A stretch of 64,000 bases of DNA from the NCBI RefSeq assembly GCF_000426045.1, contig NZ_AUEP01000011.1:1-64000 (forward strand), written 5' to 3'. This document shows, one piece after another, positions 25,396 through 33,255 of this stretch. Both the position numbers and the translations under genes were made by a program. Under the pieces are notes generated by a model. That model was not told the DNA's origin, made no database searches, and worked only from the letters and a program-made list of their open reading frames with translations. The DNA comes from Marmoricola sp. URHB0036. GTDB taxonomy: Bacteria > Actinomycetota > Actinomycetes > Propionibacteriales > Nocardioidaceae. How positions within the stretch are numbered: position 1 is the stretch's first letter; the number at the start of each line of letters is the position of its first letter.

Positions 25396-25920
25396 TCAGC
25401 TGACCCAGCCCCGGATCTGCTTGCGGCGGACGCCTTCCTCGCTGAACGTGATGCGGTTGCTGCCGATCTCGAGATCGATGCGGCGTCCGTCGAGGGCGCT
25501 GCGGACCGCGTCGACCAGCCAGGCGTTCAGGGACTGACCGATGCCGTTGGCTGCCTCCTCGGCCCGGACCTTGACCGACTCGGGGAGACGCAGGGTGATC
25601 CGCGACTGGGAGTCGTCCTCGGGCTCCGGCGGGGCGGGCGGCTCGGGGGGAGCGGGCGGGGCGGGCGGTCCGGCCGGCTCGACGTGGGTGATCACGAACT
25701 GCGGCTCGCGGCCGCTCATCCGCACGTCGACGGCGTCGCTCTCGAGCTCGCCGGTGATCTCGTCGGCGGCCTGGGAGAGCGCCTCGAGCAGCATCATCCG
25801 GGTGGCGGGGTCCAGCGCGAGGGCCAGGCGCTCGGCGGCGGCCTGGGCCTCGGGGCCGCCAGCTGCGGCAGCGTCGGTGAGGTCGCGGCGGAGCCGTTCG
25901 ACGAAGGGCGTGAGTTCCAT
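25396..25920 (-). CDS. Ribbon-helix-helix regulator with long N-terminal region
   Basis: 174 residues from the ATG at 25920. Residues 1-78 are helical (MELTPFVERLRRDLTDAAAA), 82-100 a Pro-rich linker, 107-144 an Arc/HicB-type ribbon-helix-helix (SRITLRLPESVKVRAEEAA, LNAWLVDAVRSAL). A DUF1778/toxin-antitoxin style repressor is likely, but there is no toxin gene; the following genes encode DUF4097 and a 42-residue protein. A perfect inverted repeat covers the start codon, so it probably represses itself and is translated from a leaderless or near-leaderless mRNA. Confidence 0.75.
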   Translation of the reverse strand: MELTPFVERLRRDLTDAAAAGGPEAQAAAERLALALDPATRMMLLEALSQAADEITGELESDAVDVRMSGREPQFVITHVEPAGPPAPPAPPEPPAPPEPEDDSQSRITLRLPESVKVRAEEAANGIGQSLNAWLVDAVRSALDGRRIDLEIGSNRITFSEEGVRRKQIRGWVS

Positions 25921-25950
25921 GACGTCACTGTGACACCACAGTGACGTCAT
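25919..25950. promoter_or_regulatory. Perfect palindromic operator over the RHH gene start
   Basis: ATGACGTCACTGTG (25919-25932)-ACAC-CACAGTGACGTCAT (25937-25950): 14-bp perfect arms, 4-base spacer. The left arm includes two bases of the start codon of the ribbon-helix-helix gene. RHH dimers bind such paired sites; autoregulation is inferred. Confidence 0.75.
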
Positions 25951-25963
25951 GTCAAGGGAGAAC

Positions 25964-26004
25964 GACATCACTGTGCTGTCAATGCGGCGTCACAGTGCCG
26001 TCAT
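25964..26004. promoter_or_regulatory. Second, spread operator copy
   Basis: GACATCACTGTG (25964-25975) and CACAGTGCCGTCAT (25991-26004) repeat both arms of the neighbouring palindrome with one change each and a 15-base spacer. It lies before the divergent DUF2231 gene, so the repressor may control both directions. Confidence 0.55.
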
Positions 26005-26061
26005 GCCGGCGTCGGGGTGCTGTCACTGGTCGCGAAGTCGCAGGAGTGCTTGGCTGGACCG

Positions 26062-26622
26062 GTGACCCAGAATCCGACCCAGAACCCGACCCAGAACCCG
26101 AGCCAGAGCTCGCTCCCCAGCCGCTTCGTCAGTGCCGTGCAGGACAGTCCGGTGAGCCGGGTCCTCGACCACGTGCTGACCACCGTCACCGCGCCGTTCG
26201 TGCCCTCCGACGACAACATCGCGCGCAGCACCGTGCTCGGTCACTCGCTGCATCCGGTGCTCACCGACCTGCCCCTGGGCTGCTGGACGTCGGCCTCGAT
26301 CATCGACCTCGTCGGCGGCCAGTCGGGGCGTACGGCGGCCACCAGGCTGGTCGGGCTCGGGTTGCTGGCGGCCGGCCCGACGGCGTACGCCGGCCTGGCC
26401 TCGTGGAGCCGGCTGCAGGGCGAGGACCGGCGAGTCGGAGCGGTGCACGCGATCGGCAACGACGTGGCGATCGTGCTGTTCGCGGGTTCGTTCCTCGCCC
26501 GGGCACGCGGCGACCACTGGCTCGGCGTACGGCTGGCGCTGCTGGGCAACCTCGCGACGGCCGCGGCCGGCCACCTGGGCGGTCACCTGGCGCTGAGCAA
26601 GGGCACGGCGGACCGCTCGTGA
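26062..26622 (+). CDS. DUF2231 membrane protein with TQNP repeats
   Basis: 186 residues if the GTG at 26062 is used; GTG 26017 would add 15 residues and would start just after the operator. Three copies of TQNP coded by a 12-bp tandem repeat (26065-26100) open the protein. Four hydrophobic segments follow, including HPVLTDLPLGCWTSASIIDL, the DUF2231 hallmark with its conserved His, and AVHAIGNDVAIVLFAGSF. Inner-membrane protein of unknown function. It overlaps the PaaK-like gene by four bases (GTGA). Confidence 0.7.
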   Translation: MTQNPTQNPTQNPSQSSLPSRFVSAVQDSPVSRVLDHVLTTVTAPFVPSDDNIARSTVLGHSLHPVLTDLPLGCWTSASIIDLVGGQSGRTAATRLVGLGLLAAGPTAYAGLASWSRLQGEDRRVGAVHAIGNDVAIVLFAGSFLARARGDHWLGVRLALLGNLATAAAGHLGGHLALSKGTADRS

Positions 26623-27896
26623 GCGGAGAGATCCCCGGCTTCACCCGCGGTGAGCTGGAGGAGCTCCAGCTGCAGCGGCTGCGGAGCACGCTGCGCTCGG
26701 CGTACCAGCACGTGCCGCACTACCGACACGCCTTCGACGAGCTCGGCGTGACACCGGAGGACCTGCACACCCTCGGGGACCTCGCTCGGTTCCCGTTCAC
26801 GGCCAAGGCCGACCTGCGCGCCAACTACCCCTTCGGGATGTTCGCCGTCCCGCGGGAGCAGGTGGTCCGGGTGCATGCCTCCAGCGGTACGACGGGCAAG
26901 GCGACCGTCGTCGGCTACACCCGCGAGGACCTCGACACCTGGGCCGAGGTGATGGCCCGCTCGATCCGGGCAGCAGGCGGTCGTCCCGGCGACATCTGCC
27001 ACGTCGCCTACGGCTACGGACTGTTCACGGGTGGGCTCGGCGCGCACTACGGAGCCGAGCGGCTGGGCTGCACGGTGGTGCCGGTCAGTGGAGGGATGAC
27101 CGAGCGACAGGTGCAGCTGATCCTCGACTTCGAGCCGCGGATCATCATGGTGACGCCGTCGTACTTCCTGGCGATCCTCGACGAGCTCGAGGCGCAGGGC
27201 GTCGACCCCCGCAGCACCAGCCTGGAGGTCGGCATCTTCGGCGCCGAGCCGTGGACCGACGAGATGCGTCGCGCGGTCGAGGAGCGTGCGGGGATCCGCG
27301 CGGTGGACATCTACGGCCTCTCCGAGGTGATGGGTCCCGGGGTCAGCCAGGAGTCGGGGGAGACCAAGGACGGGCTGCACGTCTGGGAGGACCACTTCCT
27401 GCCCGAGATCGTCGACCCGGTGACGATGGAGGTGCTGCCCGACGGTGAGGAGGGCGAGCTCGTCTTCACCTCGCTGACCAAGCAGGCGATGCCGGTGATC
27501 CGCTACCGGACCCGCGACCTGACCAAGCTGCTGCCCGGCTCGGCGTACCCCGCCTTCCGGAGGATGCAGAAGGTCACCGGCCGCACCGACGACATGATGA
27601 TCGTGCGCGGCGTGAACGTCTTCCCCAGCCAGATCGAGGAGCAGATCCTCGCCATCGAGGGGCTCACGCCGCACTACCTGTGCGTGCTCACCCGGCCGGG
27701 GAACCTCGACGAGCTCACCGTCCAGGTCGAGCACGCCGGCGGTGTCGCGGACCCCGACGCCCTCGGCAGCGCGCTTCGCGACCGGGTCAAGCAGCGCATC
27801 GGGGTGAGCACCCGGGTCGAGGTGCTCACCCCGCACGCGCTCGAGCGGTCGCTCGGCAAGGCGAAGCGGATCAGCGACCGGCGTCGGCCTCGGTAG
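26619..27896 (+). CDS. paaK: Phenylacetate-CoA ligase-like adenylating enzyme
   Basis: 425 residues, the length of PaaK. ANL-family motifs: HASSGTTGKATVVGYT (P-loop), DIYGLSEVMGPG (A5), ELVFTSLTKQAMPVIRYRTRD (A8), and MIVRGVNVFPSQIE with a final Lys in SLGKAKRISD (A10). It makes acyl-AMP and then acyl-CoA from an aryl-acetate type acid. No other paa genes are nearby, so the substrate may differ from phenylacetate. It begins inside the DUF2231 stop and ends 26 bp inside the convergent FAD oxidoreductase gene. Confidence 0.85.
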   Translation: MSGEIPGFTRGELEELQLQRLRSTLRSAYQHVPHYRHAFDELGVTPEDLHTLGDLARFPFTAKADLRANYPFGMFAVPREQVVRVHASSGTTGKATVVGYTREDLDTWAEVMARSIRAAGGRPGDICHVAYGYGLFTGGLGAHYGAERLGCTVVPVSGGMTERQVQLILDFEPRIIMVTPSYFLAILDELEAQGVDPRSTSLEVGIFGAEPWTDEMRRAVEERAGIRAVDIYGLSEVMGPGVSQESGETKDGLHVWEDHFLPEIVDPVTMEVLPDGEEGELVFTSLTKQAMPVIRYRTRDLTKLLPGSAYPAFRRMQKVTGRTDDMMIVRGVNVFPSQIEEQILAIEGLTPHYLCVLTRPGNLDELTVQVEHAGGVADPDALGSALRDRVKQRIGVSTRVEVLTPHALERSLGKAKRISDRRRPR

Positions 27897-29337
27897 CCGG
27901 CCGGACCGGGTGGTTCGAGCGGATCACGTCGCTTGCGTCGTACTCCGCCTTGACCGCGCGCAGCCGTGCGTAGGTCCCGTAGGAACCGAACAGTGCCTTG
28001 CCGGTCTTGGGGCGCTCGGCGAAGTTCAGGTAGACCCCGCCGGTCGTCCACGGCCCCATCACGTGCTGTACGCCGACCACGGCCGACTCGACTGCCTCGG
28101 CCGCCTCCGGAGTCGGGGTGATCCCCACCGCGAACAGCGCGAACTCGGCGTCGATGCCGGACACGGCACCGCCCGTCATCCGTCCCGGTGTGAGTGCACC
28201 GCCGAGGTGACGCAGCTCGATCGACAGCAGCGGCGAGCTCTCGGCGGAGGCGACGCGTGCGAACGACTCGATCGCCTCGGCCGACAGGGAACCCAGCAGG
28301 GCACCGTCGCCCTTGCCCGGCACCGGACCAGGTGGGTCCATGTGCAGCTGCGAGAGTCCGATCATCGGGATCGTGTCGAAGGTGTCCATCGCCGGACCGA
28401 GCGCGCGTAGCGGGGCGAGCAGGTCCGCGGCCTCGTCGGCGGGCAGCTGGCAGGCGGCCTCGACGACGACGAAGGACTGACCGCTCAGGTGCGGCGGCAG
28501 GTCCGGGAGGGGCGGGAAGCGCAGGACCCGGCCCACCGAGGTCACCGAGTCGGGGACCGACGGCAGCCACTGCCGCCAGGCCTCGAGCACCTCGGCAGCA
28601 CGGTCGAGCGGGAAGAACAGGACGCCGGCGTACACCTCGGTGACCGGGTAGAGCCGGAACTCGATCGCGGTGACGATGCCGAAGCTGCCGCCGCCTCCCC
28701 GCAGGGCCCAGAACAGCTCGGGCTCGTGGGACTCGTCGACGCGGCGGTGCACGCCGTCGGCGGTGACCACCTCGATGGCCACGACGCTGTTGGCGGCCAG
28801 GCCGTGCGACCGGGCCAGCCACGACATGCCGCCGCCCAGGGTGTAGCCGGAGACGCCGACGTCGGGTGCCGAGCCGGCCAGTGCGGCGAGCCCGTGCTCG
28901 GCCGCCGCGGGGGTGACGTCCATCCACATGGCGCCGCCTTCGGCGCGAGCCACCCGGGCCACCGGGTCGATCTGCACGTCGCGCATGGCGGAGGTCTTCA
29001 GCAGGATGGTGCCGGCGAGGTCGCCCATCGGTCCCGCGTTGTGACCGGTGGACTGAGGTGCGACGCGCAGGCCGTGCTCGCGTGCGACGTGCACGACGGA
29101 GACGACGTCGCGCACCGTCTCGGCGATGACGACGGCCGTCGGGCTCTGGTCGACGGCCAGGTTCCAGGCGGCGCGGGCTCCGTCCCAGGTCGGGTCGTCG
29201 GGCCGGGCGAGGGTGCCGTCCAGGTCGGCGGCGAGGGTGTCGAGTGCTCGGGTGAGAGCTGACCGGTCCTGCTGGCGGGGCAACCTGTGGGTCGTCTGGT
29301 CAGTCTGCTGGCCGGTGGTGGGGAGCGTGACGCTCAT
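27871..29337 (-). CDS. FAD-binding (BBE-type) oxidoreductase
   Basis: 488 residues from the ATG at 29337 with GAGGAAC nine bases before it. The PCMH FAD domain has PQSTGHNAGPMGDL, with His 99 at the position that links covalently to FAD, then GVSGYTLGGGMSWLAR. A BBE-type C-terminus is present (NFAERPKTGKALFG; the final YDASDVIRSNHPVRP). Relatives oxidise sugars, alkaloids or polyketides. It is divergent from a GAF-LuxR regulator across 235 bp, a common sensor-target arrangement. Confidence 0.85.
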   Translation of the reverse strand: MSVTLPTTGQQTDQTTHRLPRQQDRSALTRALDTLAADLDGTLARPDDPTWDGARAAWNLAVDQSPTAVVIAETVRDVVSVVHVAREHGLRVAPQSTGHNAGPMGDLAGTILLKTSAMRDVQIDPVARVARAEGGAMWMDVTPAAAEHGLAALAGSAPDVGVSGYTLGGGMSWLARSHGLAANSVVAIEVVTADGVHRRVDESHEPELFWALRGGGGSFGIVTAIEFRLYPVTEVYAGVLFFPLDRAAEVLEAWRQWLPSVPDSVTSVGRVLRFPPLPDLPPHLSGQSFVVVEAACQLPADEAADLLAPLRALGPAMDTFDTIPMIGLSQLHMDPPGPVPGKGDGALLGSLSAEAIESFARVASAESSPLLSIELRHLGGALTPGRMTGGAVSGIDAEFALFAVGITPTPEAAEAVESAVVGVQHVMGPWTTGGVYLNFAERPKTGKALFGSYGTYARLRAVKAEYDASDVIRSNHPVRPATEADAGR

Positions 29338-29572
29338 GGCGGGGGTTCCTCTCGATGCTGGTGGTGCTTTCCGGGGTCTTGGAGTGCCACCAGCCTCCGC
29401 TGGATACATCGCGTGACCCATCCCACGAAAGTGAGTCCGTTTCGCCGTACTGATCCCCGGGTCAAGGGGTCCATACCAGTGCGGCCCCCTACAGATGAGG
29501 GGTTGCCGCCGGGACGCTGGACTGTCGAGAATCACACTGTTCCCTTCGCGGGGGACACCCGTGGGAGGGGTC

Positions 29573-30706
29573 GTGTCCGTCACCGCCAGGTCCGCAGCCA
29601 CCAGCCAGCGCCGGCTGGGTGAGCTCTCCGAGGTGTGCGCGAAGGCCGCCAACGACCAGCAGCTCTTCGAGGACGTCTCCAACCGACTGCGCGAGATGGT
29701 GCCGTACGACGGCGCCGCGTTCTTCGCGACTGACCCGACCACGATCCTCGCGACCAGCCCGGTGCGCATCGAGAACGTCGAGGAGGGCCACTGCGAGTCC
29801 TACTGGGAGCGCGAGTGTCTGGTCGAGGACACCATCCTCTACCGCGACCTCGCCCGCAGCCCGCTGGGGATCGGCACGCTCTACGACGCCACCGACGGTC
29901 AGCCGGGACGCAGCGCGCGCTACCGCGAGTTCCTCGCTCCGCAGGGGTACGGCGACGAGCTCCGCGCCGCCTTCCGGCTGGGCGACAGCACCTGGGGCGT
30001 GCTGGACCTCTACCGTGACCGCGCCCGGAAGGCGTTCTCCGCCGAGGAGATCGAGATGGTGCGTTCGATCGTGCCGCCGGTCGCCACCGCCCTGCGCAGC
30101 TTCGCGACCCAGCCGAGCCCGGCCCACCAGGGTCCCGACGGACCCGGCACCGCCTTGTTCTCCGGCCACAACACCCTGCTCTCGCTCGACGACCAGGCCG
30201 AGCGGCTCTTCGAGGAGGTCGCTGGACCCGACTGGGCCGCGACGCCGCTGCCGATGACGCCCATCTTCGCCGTCGTGGCCCGCGCCACCGCCGTCATGGA
30301 GGGTCGCGAACGCGGCCCAGCCCAGGCCCGGATGCGCTCGTCGGTCGGCCGCTGGCTCTCGGTCCACGCCTCGTGCCTGCGCGGCGCCGACGGCCAGCCC
30401 GGCCCCACCGCGCTGACCATCGAGCCGGCCAAGTCGGCACAGATCGCACCCATCATCGTCGAGGCCTACTGCCTCACGCCGCGCGAGCAGGAAATCACGA
30501 GGGGTGTCTCCCGCGGGCTCTCCAACCAGGAGATCGCGGCCGATCTCTTCTTGTCCCCCCACACCGTGCGTGACCACCTCAAGGCGATCTTCGCCAAGGT
30601 CGGGGTGACCAGTCGCGGCGAGCTGGTGGCCAAGCTGTTCGCGGAGCACTACTACCCGGCCATCCACGCCCCGGGTGCTTACGAGCACGTCGAGGTCTCG
30701 GCCTGA
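29573..30706 (+). CDS. GAF-LuxR transcriptional regulator
   Basis: 377 residues from GTG 29573 (GGGAGGGG precedes). Residues ~15-175 form a GAF-like sensor (LREMVPYDGAAFFATDPTTI). A linker domain follows and the LuxR HTH is at 301-357: LTPREQEITRGVSRGLSNQE, then LSPHTVRDHLKAIFAKVGV. The organisation is that of soluble one-component regulators; the likely target is the divergent FAD oxidoreductase. The intervening region includes a CCCCT/AGGGG inverted repeat around 29488-29502. Confidence 0.8.
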   Translation: MSVTARSAATSQRRLGELSEVCAKAANDQQLFEDVSNRLREMVPYDGAAFFATDPTTILATSPVRIENVEEGHCESYWERECLVEDTILYRDLARSPLGIGTLYDATDGQPGRSARYREFLAPQGYGDELRAAFRLGDSTWGVLDLYRDRARKAFSAEEIEMVRSIVPPVATALRSFATQPSPAHQGPDGPGTALFSGHNTLLSLDDQAERLFEEVAGPDWAATPLPMTPIFAVVARATAVMEGRERGPAQARMRSSVGRWLSVHASCLRGADGQPGPTALTIEPAKSAQIAPIIVEAYCLTPREQEITRGVSRGLSNQEIAADLFLSPHTVRDHLKAIFAKVGVTSRGELVAKLFAEHYYPAIHAPGAYEHVEVSA

Positions 30707-30720
30707 CCCCCACGTAGCCC

Positions 30721-30767
30721 CTTCGGTCGGACCGCTCATCCCCCGGCAAGGAGCGGTCCGGCCGAAG
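30721..30767. terminator. Bidirectional terminator hairpin
   Basis: CTTCGGTCGGACCGCTC (30721-30737) pairs with GAGCGGTCCGGCCGAAG (30751-30767), 17 bp with one G-U pair and a 13-base loop, between the convergent LuxR and CHAT genes. No T run, as usual at this GC content. Confidence 0.7.
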
Positions 30768-30790
30768 CTGCCCGGATCCTCCCGACCCAC

Positions 30791-33247
30791 CTACCAGCCG
30801 GCGCCGAAGCTCAGCATCGGCACGACGTCGTCGGCCTCGGCCGACACCTGCGCCAGCGCGTCGGCGGGTGCGGTGCCGGCGGCGAGCAGCGTGTGCCAGC
30901 GCGACATGGCGTCGCACGCGATGTCGTCGGCGATGAGGACGGGGGAGGAGAGCACCGTCCGCGCACCGGCGTGCAACCACGCGGCCGACATCCCGATCGC
31001 CTCCTCGCCGGAACGCACCGAGACGCGGCCGAGCTCGCAGGCCGAGAGCACCACGGTCGACGGCGTACGCCGCAGCTCGTCGATGTCGTAGCCGAACCAG
31101 GGACCGTCGACCAGCTCGACGGCGGAGAACAGCGGGTTCTCCCCGGTGTGCCGGCCGTGCCCGGCGAGGTGGAGCACGTCGACGGTCTCGGCCAGCTCGG
31201 CGACCCGCGTCGTGGTCGCGTCAGGCCCGCCGAGCACGGTCGCGTCCCGCCAGGCGAAGGCGGCACGGGTGACCTCTTCCGGTCCGCGGGCCACGTCCGG
31301 TCCGGCCACCAGCCCGACGCGGCCGGGCTGGGGCGCGCCGCGCAGCTCCAGCCAGCGGGTCGCCGAGGGCGGGATGGTGAGAGGTCGCCCGACGAGTCCC
31401 GGGAGCAGTGACCACGGCGTGCCCGCCAGACCGCCGGACGGGGTCAGCACCAGCCTGCTGTCGCCCAGCAGGTCCACCAACGGCGCCACCAGCTGCTCGG
31501 CGACGACCGCGAGACGGGCGCGCAGTGCAGCACGCAGGGGTACGGCGAGGGGGCCGTCGCGATGAGCCGCGGCCATGGTCAGGTCAGAGGTCAGACCGTC
31601 CAGCCGGTCGCGGAGCCCGTCCAGCCGGCCGAGGTTCACGACGGCGGACCGGTCCGGCGCACAGACCAGCGCCGAGACCCGGTCATTCACCACGAGGTGG
31701 GCCACCAGGACGGCGTCGTCCTCCTTGAGTGCCGACTGCAGCTGGTCGACGTCGGCGGGCTCGGTGACCTCGCCCGCTCCCTCGGCGTACCACCGGTGCT
31801 GGCGCACCCGGTCGCGGAGCGCCTCCATCCGTCGGGCCTCGGGCGTCCTGGGAGCCGGGCCGGCGGTCTGCAGCACCCGCAGCTCGGTGAGGTCGCTGGC
31901 CACCTGCTCGTCGGTCGGCGGGCGCACCGGGGTGACCCGGCCGACCAGGGTGCGGGCACGCTCGGACCACTCGAAGACCATCGCCGGGTCGCCGTGCTCG
32001 AGCGCGAGTCGCAGGCCCTGTCTGGCCAGGTCGCGGCCATGGCCGACGAGCGTGCTCTGGAGGTCGAGGCTCCCGAACGACGCCTGCCAGGTGTGCAGGT
32101 CGGCCAGCCCGGCCCGGACGTGGTCGCGTGCGTGTCGTGCGTCCCCGCGGGCGTGTGCCAGCTCGGCCCGGACCTCCCGCCAGAGCAGGCGCGTGGTGAC
32201 AGGAGTGTTCATGTCGACGCGCACCGCGCTCAGCCGGTCCCGCGCGTCGTCGAGCTCGCGGCGGACGACGCTGACCCGGGCGCCCTGCAGCTCGAGCACG
32301 ACGGCATCTCGCACCAGGCCGTGGGCGTGCAGCGCCGCGACCAGCCGGTCAGCCCGCTCGAGCAGTGATCGTGACTTCCCGCCGGCAGCGATCTCGGCCA
32401 CCAGGGCCACCGTGTCGGCCCGCAGCTCTCGCGCCGGGCTGGCCTGACCGCGGAAGCGGCGGGCGGCGCGGCGGGCGACCACACGTGCCTTGGCCGGGTC
32501 GTCGCGGAGGAGCGTCCAGGCCAGGGTGAGCTCGCACTCGGCCTGGAAGGTGCGCAGCCGCCGGGAGCCGTAGGCCGTGGCCGCCTGCTGGAGGGCCCGG
32601 GCCGCTTCGCGCGGACGCCCGGCAGCAGTGAGGATCTCGGCGCGGTCCTGCTCCACGGTCGCCCGGTTGATCGCGGACGAGGGCGAGAGCACCTCGGCCG
32701 CCTCGGCGATCTGGGTCATGGCGCCGATCAGGTCGCCGAGGAGCAGCTGGGAGTACCCCAGGTTGTGCTCGGCCTTGGCCCGGTCGAGCTCGAGTCCGGG
32801 CTTGTCCAGCTCCGCGCTCGCCGCCGCGAAGTCGGCTGCCGCCTGGCGCGGACGCCCATGTTGCAGGTGCACGTTGCCCCGGTTGATCAGGGCGTAGCCG
32901 AGGTCGTCGCTGCCCGGCGGCAGCACGGCGATCGCCTGCGCGAGGGCCTCCATGGCCGCCTCGTTCTCGCCGGTGCGCATGCGGATCAGGCCGAGCTGCT
33001 GCCAGGCCTTGCCTTCCGTCACCGGGTCGAGGTCATCGCTGTCGAGCACCTCGAGACAGCGCTTGAGCGCCGCGGCCGGGTCCCCGGTCTCAGCCTCGAT
33101 GTAGGCCCGCGTGATCTCCGCGCGCGCCAGGACGTACGGGTCCTGCGAGGCCGCGCACGCCTGTTCCAGATATCGGGTCGCCCGCGGGTAGCTCCCGCTG
33201 CTCGCCGCCAGTCGTGCGCGGTCGAGGAGGTCGTCAGCGCCCGGCAT
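30791..33247 (-). CDS. TPR-CHAT caspase-like protease
   Basis: 818 residues. Residues 1-~450 are TPR-like helical repeats (for example ALINRGNVHLQHGRPRQAAA and AEHNLGYSQLLLGDLIGAMT). The CHAT peptidase (~520-818) has the caspase dyad intact: His 697 in LHLAGHGRHTGEN and Cys 737 in VVLSACELGRV. Related TPR-CHAT proteins are separase/caspase-like Cys proteases activated by protein partners, such as Csx29 of type III-E CRISPR. It is last in an operon with an ECF sigma factor, a 168-residue protein and a subtilase, eight bases from the subtilase gene. No signal peptide: cytosolic. Confidence 0.9.
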   Translation of the reverse strand: MPGADDLLDRARLAASSGSYPRATRYLEQACAASQDPYVLARAEITRAYIEAETGDPAAALKRCLEVLDSDDLDPVTEGKAWQQLGLIRMRTGENEAAMEALAQAIAVLPPGSDDLGYALINRGNVHLQHGRPRQAAADFAAASAELDKPGLELDRAKAEHNLGYSQLLLGDLIGAMTQIAEAAEVLSPSSAINRATVEQDRAEILTAAGRPREAARALQQAATAYGSRRLRTFQAECELTLAWTLLRDDPAKARVVARRAARRFRGQASPARELRADTVALVAEIAAGGKSRSLLERADRLVAALHAHGLVRDAVVLELQGARVSVVRRELDDARDRLSAVRVDMNTPVTTRLLWREVRAELAHARGDARHARDHVRAGLADLHTWQASFGSLDLQSTLVGHGRDLARQGLRLALEHGDPAMVFEWSERARTLVGRVTPVRPPTDEQVASDLTELRVLQTAGPAPRTPEARRMEALRDRVRQHRWYAEGAGEVTEPADVDQLQSALKEDDAVLVAHLVVNDRVSALVCAPDRSAVVNLGRLDGLRDRLDGLTSDLTMAAAHRDGPLAVPLRAALRARLAVVAEQLVAPLVDLLGDSRLVLTPSGGLAGTPWSLLPGLVGRPLTIPPSATRWLELRGAPQPGRVGLVAGPDVARGPEEVTRAAFAWRDATVLGGPDATTTRVAELAETVDVLHLAGHGRHTGENPLFSAVELVDGPWFGYDIDELRRTPSTVVLSACELGRVSVRSGEEAIGMSAAWLHAGARTVLSSPVLIADDIACDAMSRWHTLLAAGTAPADALAQVSAEADDVVPMLSFGAGW

Positions 33248-33255
33248 GCCTCACA

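Noticed and set aside
25396-25920. Type II toxin-antitoxin pair
   Set aside because: The RHH gene looks antitoxin-like but neither neighbour resembles a toxin such as RelE, HicA or a PIN protein.
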